Source of the DNA: Fluviicola sp.
GTDB lineage: Bacteria > Bacteroidota > Bacteroidia > Flavobacteriales_D > Crocinitomicaceae
Direction of reading: 5' to 3'
Length of the DNA: 64,000 nt
NCBI GenBank assembly: GCA_031260455.1
Contig: JAIRJW010000012.1
Span: 62,001 to 126,000, forward strand
The notes beneath the pieces were generated by a model that ran no database searches, was not told where the DNA came from, and was given only the letters and a program-made list of their open reading frames with translations. A program made the translations under genes and the position numbers. Each line of letters starts with the position of its first letter. Position 1 is the first letter of the stretch. This document shows positions 34,260-43,631 of the stretch, piece after piece.

Positions 34260-36395
34260 ATGGTACGAAATCACAGAACAAACACATCAAAAAATAAATC
34301 TCTTTCGATGAAATACTTTAACCGCGAATTAAGTTGGCTGGCATTCAACGACCGTGTTTTACAAGAAGCTCTGGACGATGATGTTCCTCTTGTAGAGCGT
34401 TTGAGATTCCTGGGAATTTACTCCAATAACCTCGATGAATTTTACCGTGTTCGCGTAGCAAATGTCAAGCGCATGATTCAGCTGGGGGACCAAAAAGCGG
34501 ACGGTTACAAGGGAACTTCGGAAGAATTGTTTGAAGAGATCCGGAATGTAGTGATCAAACAACAGCGCAAGTTTGAGCACGCCTATGCCTCTATTTTGCA
34601 TAAACTGAAAATACACGGAATTCGTCATTACGACGAAACAACTGTTAACGACAATCAGAAAACGGAATTAAAATGCTATTTTTTCTCCTCCGTTATTCAC
34701 GATATTGTTCCGGTGTTACTGGACAAAAAAATGCCTTTCCCCCGTTTGCGGGATAAAGCCATTTACCTGGCTGTGCGCATGGAATGGGACAATAAAAGAA
34801 AAGCCCGCTTCGCTCTGATTGAAGTTCCCAATCACGTCTCCAGGTTCTATATCCTCGAATCTGAGAAAGGAAAAGGAGTGATCCTGATTGATGACATCAT
34901 TCGTCTTCACCTGGCAGATATCTTCCCTATTTTCTCGTTCGATACCATCGAGGCATTTACCTTTAAGTTCACGCGTGATGCCGAATTGAATCTTGATGAT
35001 GACGTTTCGCTTTCTTTTATTGAGAAGATGGAAAAAAGCATCAAACAGCGGAAAAAAGGAGAACCAGTGCGCATGGTGTACGATCACCGCATGCCACAGG
35101 ATTTGCTGGAAATGCTCATTAAAAGCCTTAATCTGACTTTTGGGATCAATACCATTGCAGGTGGAAAATATCACAACTTCAAGGATTTCATGAAATTCCC
35201 GGATTTCGGGAACAAAGATTTCATTTATCCTGCCTATATCCCAGCTGACCACCCGAGTTTTTATAAACAGAACAGCCTCATCAAGGTGGTCCTGGAAAAA
35301 GATGTCCTGTTGCACTATCCATATCATCGTTTCGATCACATAGTAGATTTATTACGTGAGGCAGCTATCGACCCGAAAGTAGTTTCGATCAAAATCAATA
35401 TTTATCGTGTGGCACAAAACTCACAAATAATGAACGCCCTGGTAAATGCCGTTCGAAATGGGAAAGATGTAACCGTTGTACTGGAATTACAGGCCCGTTT
35501 TGACGAGGAAAATAACCTTTTCTGGTCCGAACGGATGAAGGAAGAAGGAGCAAAGGTATTATTTGGCCCGGAGCACCTGAAAATTCATTCCAAACTTATC
35601 CAGATTAAACGTCATTCGGACAAGAAGGAACAACTGATTACTTATGTGGGAACCGGGAACTTCAACGAACGTTCCGCACAGGTTTACACTGATCTGGGGC
35701 TTTTAACCGTGAACAAGAAAATTGCACAGGAAGTGCATCACGTGTTCTACATCATGGAACATGCCCTTCACAGCTACCAGTTTAAAACGCTGATCGTTTC
35801 ACCGGTAAATGCACGGAAAAAGTACCTGCACCTAATCAATAACGAAACAAAGAATGCGAAAAACGGGCTTCCAGCATTCATCTATATCAAGATTAATAAC
35901 CTGGTTGATTCACAATTGATCGATAAGCTTTATGAAGCATCTCAATGCGGTGTCAAAATCAAGCTGATCGTTCGTGGAATCTGTTGCCTTGTTCCGGGAA
36001 TCAAGGGATTGAGCCAGAATATTGAGATCATCAGCATCGTGGACCGTTTTTTGGAACATACACGAATCCTGGTTTTCGGAAATAACGAAAACCCGCTTTA
36101 TTTCATCACTTCCGCAGACTGGATGGAACGAAACCTGGACAAACGGATCGAGGTCGGGGCACCAATTTATGATCATGCGATCCAGGAGCAGATTGAGCTT
36201 CTGTTTGCCATCCAATGGAGTGATCGCGAAAAAGCACGGATCATTGACAAATTCCAAAGAAACCACTACAAGGAAGCAAACGAACACGAAGCAATTATTC
36301 ATTCGCAGGTGGAGCTACAGCATTACTATCACCATTTAATTGAACAGAAAAAGGAAGCAGAAGCAGCGGCAAAAAATCAAAGTCAGCCGGTTTAA
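34260..36395 (+). CDS. ppk1: Polyphosphate kinase 1
   Basis: 711 residues from ATG 34260; an upstream frame to 34167 reads like non-coding sequence, and 34309 (MKYFNRELSWLAFN) is another possible start. PPK1 layout: N domain FNRELSWLAFNDRVLQEA, head domain, and two PLD-like C domains. The expected autophosphorylated His is near residue 443 (EHLKIHSKLI) and the second catalytic His near 600 (FLEHTRILVF). YVGTGNFNERSA is also conserved. It makes inorganic polyphosphate from ATP at the inner membrane. Its stop faces that of the TPR kinase-like gene at five bases. Confidence 0.96.
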   Translation: MVRNHRTNTSKNKSLSMKYFNRELSWLAFNDRVLQEALDDDVPLVERLRFLGIYSNNLDEFYRVRVANVKRMIQLGDQKADGYKGTSEELFEEIRNVVIKQQRKFEHAYASILHKLKIHGIRHYDETTVNDNQKTELKCYFFSSVIHDIVPVLLDKKMPFPRLRDKAIYLAVRMEWDNKRKARFALIEVPNHVSRFYILESEKGKGVILIDDIIRLHLADIFPIFSFDTIEAFTFKFTRDAELNLDDDVSLSFIEKMEKSIKQRKKGEPVRMVYDHRMPQDLLEMLIKSLNLTFGINTIAGGKYHNFKDFMKFPDFGNKDFIYPAYIPADHPSFYKQNSLIKVVLEKDVLLHYPYHRFDHIVDLLREAAIDPKVVSIKINIYRVAQNSQIMNALVNAVRNGKDVTVVLELQARFDEENNLFWSERMKEEGAKVLFGPEHLKIHSKLIQIKRHSDKKEQLITYVGTGNFNERSAQVYTDLGLLTVNKKIAQEVHHVFYIMEHALHSYQFKTLIVSPVNARKKYLHLINNETKNAKNGLPAFIYIKINNLVDSQLIDKLYEASQCGVKIKLIVRGICCLVPGIKGLSQNIEIISIVDRFLEHTRILVFGNNENPLYFITSADWMERNLDKRIEVGAPIYDHAIQEQIELLFAIQWSDREKARIIDKFQRNHYKEANEHEAIIHSQVELQHYYHHLIEQKKEAEAAAKNQSQPV

Positions 36396-36400
36396 TTACA

Positions 36401-38302
36401 TTAAAACCCTTCTTTCTTCAATTCATCCGCATACGCCTTGGTAATCAGCGGTATGAAAATTTCTACGGAAACACCACCGCCTGATCGTTCCCGAATAAGG
36501 TAGGAAGAACTCGTTTTGTTGAGTTTGTTCAGCAGGTAAAGTCGATCGTTGATGATTTCCGAAGCCCTGGAAGAGTCGATAGCTTTCAAGCCTTTTCCAT
36601 TATCTTCAATCACAATGGCCAGTTCGTTCAAACCCCTCAGGGAAAAACGAATCTTCAGTTCTCCCCGCCGGTTCAGGTTCGAGAATCCTTCGAGTACCGT
36701 ACTTTCAACAAAGGGCTGCAAGATCATGGTTGGCAAACATACATTGGTCGGATCCAGTTGTTCGTCTATCTGAAAAGAAAAATCAAAGGCATGCTTCAAG
36801 CGGTCGCACTGTAGCGTCAGATAGAAAGTTAAAAATTCAATCTCGCGATCGAGCGTCATAAAGTCGTCGTGTGTGCTGTCCAGAACTTGTTTCAGCAACT
36901 TGGAAAATGATTGAATCTGCTTTTTGTAATCCGTGCCCTGATTCGTGCTTTCATTCTGAAGCTGATGCAAAGCATTGTAAATGAAATCCGGGTTGATCCG
37001 TGCCCGATTCAGGCGTTGCTGAATTTCCAGGCGTTTTTGCTTCTGCTTAATAGATTTCTGCCTGAAAACCATCAGCACATAAGCAGCCAACAAAGCAAAA
37101 ATGATGCTTCCCACCAAGATCAACCGCCACTTCAGGTTCCCGATCTGTTGCTGTTGTTGTAACAAGCGTTTATCCTGCTCATATTCTGCATCGGATTTCT
37201 CTTTTCTTACCCGGTGATACTTCTCTTCCAACTGGCTCAACGCACGCGCATTCTGCATCTTCACAACGCTATCTCTCATTTTGGATAAGTCTTCAAAAAC
37301 CTGTAGCGCTCTTTCGTATTCTCCGCTCAGTTTTGCGCAGTTGTAAAGTAATTCCAGTGCATTTGTCACATCATACGGATCACCGATCTTTTGTGCATAC
37401 ACCAGATTTGAATCTGCAAACTGGTATGCTTTGTCGTATTTTTTGAGTTCCAGGTAAATATCCGACATGTCGCCGTAAATTGTGCTGCGTTCTTTCCAAT
37501 GGTACTTCGGATTGGTTTGCAGCAATGCACTGTCCAGATAATTCAACGCCAGGCGAAAATTGCGGTTGTAGTACGCATGATCCTCAAGCAGGTTGTAAAT
37601 TTGCAGATAACTTTCGGTGTATTCCATTTTCCTTGCCAGGGTATATGAAAATGAAACCACACTCAGAGCCGAATCCAGGTAATTTTTATCCTTGCTCAGA
37701 TGATACAGCTTGTAATATATTGCTGAAAGTTGTGAAAGCAGGTTGATTTTCGATTCGTTATCCGCCAGGACGGTCACAATCGGATGAGCCAGGTTAGTGT
37801 AATATTTCGTTTTATCTTTGTCTTTAAGTCTTCCATAAGCTCCAGCCAGACCAAGGTAGGCTCTCGACAGCATGGCACCGTTTCCGCCTTTCTGGAGAAT
37901 ACGTATTGTTTTGGAATAAGCAGTCACGGATTCTTCAAAATCTCCCTGGAGCAAAAGTAAATCTCCTGATGTCAGGTTGTTTTCTATATAACTCACGGAC
38001 TTGCATCGGATACTGTCCAGGATAAATTTTTCCCGATCCAGGCTTTTCCGCGTACCTTCCAACTGGCCGTTTTTCATCTGAACCTGTGCTTTCAGTTGAA
38101 ACGAAAAGGCCAGGCATCTCGGATTCTTATCCTTTTCCAGCATTTTTGAGAACTCCCATAAGTTATTCGGCTTGTGCTTTGCAGTACTGTCAAAATCCCG
38201 CTGTATGATATAATCCTGCATGGATTCACACGTGCATTTGGATTGTGCCTGAAGCACTTCAGCCAAACTGATAAATAACAGCCAAAAGAATAAACGCATC
38301 AT
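36401..38302 (-). CDS. TPR sensor histidine-kinase-like protein with altered catalytic motifs
   Basis: 633 residues from the Met pair at 38302/38299. A signal peptide (MMRLFFWLLFISLAEVLQAQ) is followed by a periplasmic TPR region (about 30-375), a coiled coil, one membrane helix (LILVGSIIFALLAAYVLMVF) and a LytS-type kinase domain (PF06580). The phosphoacceptor position of the usual NPHF box reads NPDF (residue 439, codon 36986-36988). The N-box usually reading VENA reads VEST (codon 36701-36703 is Ser), and the glycine-rich second box is degenerate; IEDNGKGLK is kept. It may be a pseudokinase that signals by binding. No LytTR regulator is adjacent. Confidence 0.8.
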   Translation of the reverse strand: MMRLFFWLLFISLAEVLQAQSKCTCESMQDYIIQRDFDSTAKHKPNNLWEFSKMLEKDKNPRCLAFSFQLKAQVQMKNGQLEGTRKSLDREKFILDSIRCKSVSYIENNLTSGDLLLLQGDFEESVTAYSKTIRILQKGGNGAMLSRAYLGLAGAYGRLKDKDKTKYYTNLAHPIVTVLADNESKINLLSQLSAIYYKLYHLSKDKNYLDSALSVVSFSYTLARKMEYTESYLQIYNLLEDHAYYNRNFRLALNYLDSALLQTNPKYHWKERSTIYGDMSDIYLELKKYDKAYQFADSNLVYAQKIGDPYDVTNALELLYNCAKLSGEYERALQVFEDLSKMRDSVVKMQNARALSQLEEKYHRVRKEKSDAEYEQDKRLLQQQQQIGNLKWRLILVGSIIFALLAAYVLMVFRQKSIKQKQKRLEIQQRLNRARINPDFIYNALHQLQNESTNQGTDYKKQIQSFSKLLKQVLDSTHDDFMTLDREIEFLTFYLTLQCDRLKHAFDFSFQIDEQLDPTNVCLPTMILQPFVESTVLEGFSNLNRRGELKIRFSLRGLNELAIVIEDNGKGLKAIDSSRASEIINDRLYLLNKLNKTSSSYLIRERSGGGVSVEIFIPLITKAYADELKKEGF

Positions 38303-38416
38303 ATAGTTCTCGCTCAAAGTTAGCAAAAAACGATTGAAACTCATTTTAGACCAAAAAGAAAAGGAGGTTAAATTCAACCCCCTCTCCCGTGCTTTATTAC
38401 TTATGTTACAAAACCG

Positions 38417-39205
38417 CTAAATATTGATGGTTAATCCAAAAGTCAGCGGGTAAACTCCAACTGTTTGACCGGTATTAAACAAAGGCAGCAAATTGTAGTT
38501 TGCAAAAACCCCGATGTCTTTATAACCAAATTTCACAGCTGCATCCAGGCGGAAGGCATTCAATCCATAAACACCTCTTGTTTTATTTTTAATCTTGGTT
38601 TTATCATCTTCTATGACTTGTTTAGTACCGGAACCGATTCTCACACCACCGATCACACCGGCAGCCAGGTAAAATCCTTTATTGGAATGCCCGTTCGAAC
38701 AAAACTCTATCATGATCGGAGCAGTCAGATAAATGGCTCTCAGCTTATTCTTTTTAAAATCGTTTACCGTATCTTTTACTACCCACAGGGAATCCGGGTT
38801 TGCATACAGCAAGTTATTTTTCAAGCCGATTTGTGTCCAGTTTAAACCTAAACCTGTCGTGATTCCGATGTAGTTTTTGTAAATTTTGAATTTATACTCG
38901 GCAAAATTCAGGTTCCAGCTAAAGGATTTTCCCGGATCATTTTCCCATTGCTTGTCGTTCGGGAAACTACTTTTCATACCGCTGTTCAGCAAAATAGTCG
39001 GTCCGAATTCCAATCCTGCCCAGTGAGCTTCGAAATGTTTCAATTCTTTTTTATCCGGAGCGGCATCAACCGTATCTGTTTCTGCATTCCTGATGATCAG
39101 AATCAGTTTTTCTTTCAACTGGATTCGTGTTGTATCCGGGTCTTTCTGACCGAAACTGTATCCAAATACAAAAAATATAAATGTGATAAATAAACCTGTC
39201 TTCAT
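38417..39205 (-). CDS. Outer-membrane beta-barrel protein (PorT-like family)
   Basis: 262 residues from ATG 39205. The signal peptide MKTGLFITFIFFVFGYSFGQ is followed by alternating beta-strand segments (FGPTILLNSGMKSSF, LNFAEYKFKIYKNYIGITTGLGLNWTQIGLK, GFYLAAGVIGGVRIGSGTK) and a C-terminal aromatic strand (VYPLTFGLTINI). This matches the small outer-membrane barrels common in Bacteroidota (outer membrane protein beta-barrel domain). Ligand or role unknown. Confidence 0.8.
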   Translation of the reverse strand: MKTGLFITFIFFVFGYSFGQKDPDTTRIQLKEKLILIIRNAETDTVDAAPDKKELKHFEAHWAGLEFGPTILLNSGMKSSFPNDKQWENDPGKSFSWNLNFAEYKFKIYKNYIGITTGLGLNWTQIGLKNNLLYANPDSLWVVKDTVNDFKKNKLRAIYLTAPIMIEFCSNGHSNKGFYLAAGVIGGVRIGSGTKQVIEDDKTKIKNKTRGVYGLNAFRLDAAVKFGYKDIGVFANYNLLPLFNTGQTVGVYPLTFGLTINI

Positions 39206-39689
39206 ATTGCTAAATTTTATGTTCTGTTTCCATTTAAGTCCTTCTGGCTTTTCGATCATTATGACTATTTCGTTTCGGAATTTGTTACAGTCAATTTAAA
39301 AAAATCAGATTAAAAAAATAAAAATTATTGATAATCAATGAATTAAAATTCAGCTATCTTAAGTAGATTTTGAAAGAGCAACAAATTTTCGTGATTTCCT
39401 GCTGATTATCAAGAATCACATTCTTATAAAAACCGCCCGATTTGTTGATTAATTCAGAATTGCCCGTTTCGACTCTTTTGCTTTGTCAGCTATAGAATGC
39501 GTTACTTTGTACTATTCAAGCAAACCTTTTTGATTCAACAGGCTCCAAAATGATACGCCACGGAAAGATATTGTAGCCGATCCGGATATTGTCTGTCAAT
39601 TCCGTTACTTACAAAGAGTTTCTCCGATCCGGGAAACGATGCTTCTTAAAAAAATCATCCTAACGGCTTCAAAGCTATCCGACATTCGT

Positions 39690-39697
39690 TAATTTTG
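39690..39697 (+). promoter_or_regulatory. TAATTTTG -7 box, aspS
   Basis: TAnnTTTG box 35 bases before the aspS ATG; transcription should start next to the palindromes at 39703. Confidence 0.5.
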
Positions 39698-39702
39698 CTT
39701 CT

Positions 39703-39721
39703 GGATAAGTTATCCGGATAA
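39703..39721 (+). repeat. Overlapping palindromes in the aspS leader
   Basis: GGATAA, one base, TTATCC, then GGATAA: TTATCCGGATAA is a perfect 12-bp palindrome and GGATAAGTTATCC an odd-centred one. It sits at the expected 5' end of the aspS mRNA, so it could be an operator or an RNA hairpin. Confidence 0.5.
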
Positions 39722-39732
39722 ATTTCAGGCAC

Positions 39733-41475
39733 ATGTACAGATCACACACGAATGGCGAATTGCGCGCCTCACACATCGGACAGGAAGTAACATTAGCAGG
39801 TTGGGTACAAAAGTCCCGCGACTTGGGAGGAATGACTTTTGTCGATTTGCGTGATCGTTACGGAATTACACAACTGGCTTTCAACATGGAAGAAAACAGT
39901 GAGTTGTGCTCGCAAGCCCGAAAGCTGGGCCGCGAATTTGTGGTTCAGGCAAAGGGAACCGTGATTGAAAGAAGCAGTAAAAATGCGAATCTCCCAACCG
40001 GGGAAATTGAGATCAGGGTTTCGGAACTGACGCTTTTGAACATTGCAAAAACACCTCCTTTTACCATTGAAGACGAAACAGATGGTGGTGAAGAACTGCG
40101 TGCACAATTCCGCTACCTGGATCTGAGAAGAAATCCGGTTCAGCATAAATTGCGTCTGCGTAACCAGGTTGCTCTTGAAACACGCAAATACCTGGATTCA
40201 AAAGGATTCCTGGATATCGAGACACCGTATTTGATTAAGTCTACTCCGGAAGGAGCCCGCGATTTCGTGGTTCCGAGCAGAATGAACCAGGGTGAGTTTT
40301 ATGCTTTGCCACAATCTCCACAAACATTCAAACAGTTATTGATGGTTTCCGGTTTCGACCGTTACTATCAAATTGTGAAGTGTTTCCGCGACGAAGACTT
40401 ACGCGCTGACCGCCAGCCGGAGTTTACCCAAATCGACTGCGAAATGGCTTTCGTGGAGCAGGAAGATATCCTGAACATGTTTGAAGGATTAATCAGACAT
40501 TTGTTTCAAACCGTTCGCGGAATTGTGTTTGAAGGAAGTTTCCCGCGCATGACGTATGCTGAAGCAATGGAGAAATATGGTTCTGACAAACCGGATATTC
40601 GTTTCGGAATGGAATTTACGGATCTGAAAGTACTTTCTGCAGGGAAAAACTTCCAGATTTTTGATAATGCAGAAGCAGTAATTGGAATCGCTGTTCCGGG
40701 AGCAGGTGAATATACCCGCAAGCAGATTGATGAGATCACGGAATGGGTAAAACGTCCGCAAATCGGAGCTTCGGGGTTGGTTTATGTGAAATGCAATTCA
40801 GATGGAACATTTAAAAGTTCAGCAGATAAATTTTACGATGAAACAGCATTGAAATCCTGGGCTGAGGCAACAGGTGCAAAGGCCGGGGATCTGATCTTTG
40901 TTCTGAGCGGAACTCTGGATAAAACGCGAAAACAAATGAATGAGCTGCGTTTGCGCATGGGAACTGAGCTGGGGCTTCGTAAGCCAAATGATTTCAAACC
41001 GCTTTGGGTTCTTGACTTCCCGCTGTTGGAGTGGGATGAAGAAAGTAGTCGCTATCACGCGATGCACCACCCTTTCACTTCTCCGAAACCGGAAGATCTT
41101 GCATTAATCGATATTAATCCCGGAAAAGTAAGAGCAAATGCATACGATTTGGCGATGAACGGTGTTGAATTGGGTGGAGGATCGATTCGTATCCACGACC
41201 GTGCACTGCAATCGCGCATGTTTGAATTGCTTGGATTCACCCCGGAGCAGGCCCAGGCACAATTCGGATTCCTACTGAATGCATTTGAATACGGAGCTCC
41301 TCCGCATGGTGGCCTGGCATTCGGATTGGACCGTTTGGTTGCAACCATGGGCGGTTCCGACTCTATCCGCGATTACATTGCATTCCCGAAAAACAACAGT
41401 GGACGCGATGTGATGATTGACGCTCCTTCAGTTATTGATGAAGCACAATTGAAAGAATTGGGAATCAAATTATGA
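39733..41475 (+). CDS. aspS: Aspartyl-tRNA synthetase
   Basis: 580 residues, bacterial type. An N-terminal OB fold ([24 protein letters not shown]) precedes class II motif 2 ([18 protein letters not shown]) and motif 3 ([16 protein letters not shown]), with the bacterial GAD insertion between. It charges tRNA(Asp). It may also charge tRNA(Asn) if this organism relies on GatCAB transamidation; the gatA and gatC genes are compatible with that but do not prove it. Confidence 0.98.
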   Translation: MYRSHTNGELRASHIGQEVTLAGWVQKSRDLGGMTFVDLRDRYGITQLAFNMEENSELCSQARKLGREFVVQAKGTVIERSSKNANLPTGEIEIRVSELTLLNIAKTPPFTIEDETDGGEELRAQFRYLDLRRNPVQHKLRLRNQVALETRKYLDSKGFLDIETPYLIKSTPEGARDFVVPSRMNQGEFYALPQSPQTFKQLLMVSGFDRYYQIVKCFRDEDLRADRQPEFTQIDCEMAFVEQEDILNMFEGLIRHLFQTVRGIVFEGSFPRMTYAEAMEKYGSDKPDIRFGMEFTDLKVLSAGKNFQIFDNAEAVIGIAVPGAGEYTRKQIDEITEWVKRPQIGASGLVYVKCNSDGTFKSSADKFYDETALKSWAEATGAKAGDLIFVLSGTLDKTRKQMNELRLRMGTELGLRKPNDFKPLWVLDFPLLEWDEESSRYHAMHHPFTSPKPEDLALIDINPGKVRANAYDLAMNGVELGGGSIRIHDRALQSRMFELLGFTPEQAQAQFGFLLNAFEYGAPPHGGLAFGLDRLVATMGGSDSIRDYIAFPKNNSGRDVMIDAPSVIDEAQLKELGIKL

Positions 41476-41613
41476 GATATAAAACCCTTCAATGAATGAG
41501 TTTCCCGTAGGAAACTGCCGAAATGATGGCAGGCAAATACGCTTTCCATCTCGTGCCTTTTCTTTCATCATGCATACAAAATTAAAGGAAGAATGAATCC
41601 GGCAAAGTGGTTT

Positions 41614-42120
41614 TTATTCCAAAGAACCGGATTTCCGGACTAGTTTCAGGTGATACAAACCCAGGTTCTTGAAATACTCCCCGTCCAATGATCTTTGAAC
41701 CAATTCCCCAAGATGAAACTCATATTCCATTCTGCGTGCAGAGTCTTTCAACGTTCCCTGGGATAAAATGAGCCAATCCCCGTTCTTTTGTCTGATTTTT
41801 TTCCATTGACCACTGCAAACGATGGTCGCATCGCCATCTTCTGTTGCATTTTTATACGTTTCGGTTAAACGGAAAATACCTGTGGTATCTCCTTTTACGA
41901 CCAGGCGCTGCTCAATTCCGCCACAATCTTCACATGGAATATTTCCTTCATAAATCAGGAAGGTATTGTAATCTTTGTCATGCAGGTACTTTTCTTCCTC
42001 CTGATTTATTAAATCAATTTTTTGAAGATGTTTTTCATCTGACCTGTGTTCGATACAGGACATGTTCAACAACAAAATTGAACTTACTACAAGACTCCAA
42101 TAATTAATCCGGTTTTTCAT
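41614..42120 (-). CDS. NlpE-like copper-stress lipoprotein
   Basis: 168 residues from ATG 42120. The lipoprotein signal ends LLNMSC (Cys22). The mature part has YEGNIPCEDCGGIEQRLVVKGD, matching the NlpE N-terminal domain with its CxxC motif, then FRLTETYKNATEDG and CSGQWKK, as in the NlpE calycin-like barrel. NlpE senses surface and copper stress in proteobacteria; here the role is inferred. The gene overlaps by 17 bases the end of a decayed oxidoreductase gene, so its present start region is borrowed from that gene. Confidence 0.8.
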   Translation of the reverse strand: MKNRINYWSLVVSSILLLNMSCIEHRSDEKHLQKIDLINQEEEKYLHDKDYNTFLIYEGNIPCEDCGGIEQRLVVKGDTTGIFRLTETYKNATEDGDATIVCSGQWKKIRQKNGDWLILSQGTLKDSARRMEYEFHLGELVQRSLDGEYFKNLGLYHLKLVRKSGSLE

Positions 42121-42457
42121 TCCATTCAATCATTAACTTACCAACAATTTTGCCTCCTTTCAGCAAATGATGAGCTTTTGTACTATCATTTCACTCAGGC
42201 ATTAATAAGTCACCTGTGGTTTAAATTGGCAATCTTAAGATAATCAACTTAAAACGCATCATTAACCCAATTGGTACAACAAAACTCATCTTTCCAGCAA
42301 AATTAATCGCTGAAAGGACTCTAACTTACTATTTGATAATTCAGAACTACCAAAATAATACCAACTTTCCACCAGTTCCCAGCAAGGTCCAATCTTTTTT
42401 TAAAGCTGATTCGGCACTGCCCTTTTTCACCAGATGGAATGCTTTAGTTTGCTTCAT
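42104..42457 (-). pseudogene. Decayed zinc-type alcohol dehydrogenase / quinone oxidoreductase
   Basis: Read on the minus strand from ATG 42457: MKQTKAFHLVKKGSAES, the usual N-terminus of MDR-family oxidoreductases, joins directly to KKDWTLLGTGGKLVLF, which belongs to the Rossmann half some 200 residues later, and meets a TAG. Further pieces follow in shifted frames (SSELSNSKLESFQRLI; AGKMSFVVPIGLMMRFKLI). The true C-terminus is AHHLLKGGKIVGKLMIEW, ending at TAA 42104-42106. So the gene has a large internal deletion plus frameshifts. A TAAATTTG box (42462-42469) still sits before the ATG. Confidence 0.75.
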
Positions 42458-42461
42458 TGTG

Positions 42462-42469
42462 CAAATTTA
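42462..42469 (-). promoter_or_regulatory. TAAATTTG -7 box before the oxidoreductase pseudogene
   Basis: TAnnTTTG with four bases (CACA) to the old ATG. It may now drive the NlpE-like gene downstream. Confidence 0.4.
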
Positions 42470-42554
42470 CAAGTAAAAAGTTAGCGAGATTGTTTTGATT
42501 TCTACACGGGAAAAGGAAAAAGTATTACTTTTAATCAAACTTAAAATTGATGCT

Positions 42555-43376
42555 ATGGCAGCAACATTTCACTATTTGGTTCCAATCGATTTTACTCCTG
42601 TAACTGAAAATGCTTTGGTTTTTGCTTTAGACGCAGCCAAATGCAACTCTGGGGACATTGTTTTACTGCACATTATTTCTCATGCAGAAGAACGCATCAC
42701 GGCAGAAAAAAACCTGCGTGACCTGGCTGCCAAATATCAAAATCAGGAAGTGGAAATTTCCACACGTGTGGTTATCGGAAAGGTATTACGGGATATCGGA
42801 TTGATTGCAGAATCAATTGGTGTTCAACTGATCATCATGGGGACGCACGGTATTTCCATTTGGCAAAAAATCTTCGGAAGCCCCGCTTTGTCAGTTGTTT
42901 CAAACAGCAATGTTCCAATTATCCTGACGCAAAAAGATACTTCTTTCCACAAAATCAAATCCATCGTCATGACGGTTGACCTGGCGCGGGAAAGTGTTCA
43001 GGTTATCAGATATGCTTCCAGAATGGCTCATATCTTCAACTCTAAGATATACTTGGTTGGCAAACGCTATTCGGATGAAATTTTCATGAAAAAAATCGAG
43101 GTGAATCTAAAGGTGGCAAATAATTACCTGCAGGAACATGGCCTGGAAACAAACATTCAGTTACTAGACGAAAATAATTTCGAGAAGAACCTGATTGAAT
43201 ATTGCCGTGAGGTAAAAGCAAATTTGCTGGCCGCAACTTATTATCAGGATATGTTCACGATTTTCTCTACCAGCCTGATTCAGTCACTGGTTCAAAATGA
43301 GCTTTCTATTCCCGTTATGACTTTTGACGGTACAGATACCTCATCAGGAGCACAGTTCGGGTTCATTACACAATAG
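42555..43376 (+). CDS. Universal stress protein, two UspA domains
   Basis: 273 residues from ATG 42555 (the frame is open upstream to a TTG at 42495, but HYLVPIDFTPVTENAL is the true N-terminal strand). The first UspA domain (1-138) keeps the ATP-binding loop IMGTHGISIWQKIFGSPALSVV. The second (about 142-265) is degenerate and lacks the G-x2-G-x9-G pattern. It is a cytoplasmic stress-response protein of unspecified target and stands alone between a pseudogene and rsmI. Confidence 0.9.
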   Translation: MAATFHYLVPIDFTPVTENALVFALDAAKCNSGDIVLLHIISHAEERITAEKNLRDLAAKYQNQEVEISTRVVIGKVLRDIGLIAESIGVQLIIMGTHGISIWQKIFGSPALSVVSNSNVPIILTQKDTSFHKIKSIVMTVDLARESVQVIRYASRMAHIFNSKIYLVGKRYSDEIFMKKIEVNLKVANNYLQEHGLETNIQLLDENNFEKNLIEYCREVKANLLAATYYQDMFTIFSTSLIQSLVQNELSIPVMTFDGTDTSSGAQFGFITQ

Positions 43377-43631
43377 GATTTAAGATGTTAGGACAAAAAG
43401 TCCTTATCACATGATGCCTTGCATGCGAATTCAGATAATGATTCTGAAAATTCTCCGAAAATCTGGGGCATGTTTTTGCGGTTTTTATAGAATTTGAATT
43501 TAACTGTAAAGAAAAAGCAAAATATTTGAAGACGAGGCATAATCTGAAAAGATGTTATGAAGTACGGAGAGTACAAAGCCTTGAAACAGCCCATTTTGAG
43601 AAAATACAGGCGATTATTTTCATACACAATA

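Larger units (their letters stand above)
39206..39732. other. Intergenic region upstream of aspS
   Basis: A 527-base interval. The left half (39290-39370) is almost pure A/T. The right end holds the aspS -7 box and a palindromic repeat. No gene of credible length or RNA gene was seen. Confidence 0.6.

Noticed and set aside
41499..41516. AGTTTCC-CGTA-GGAAACT hairpin after aspS as a terminator
   Set aside because: A clean 7-bp stem, but no T-run follows on either strand, so termination is not supported.
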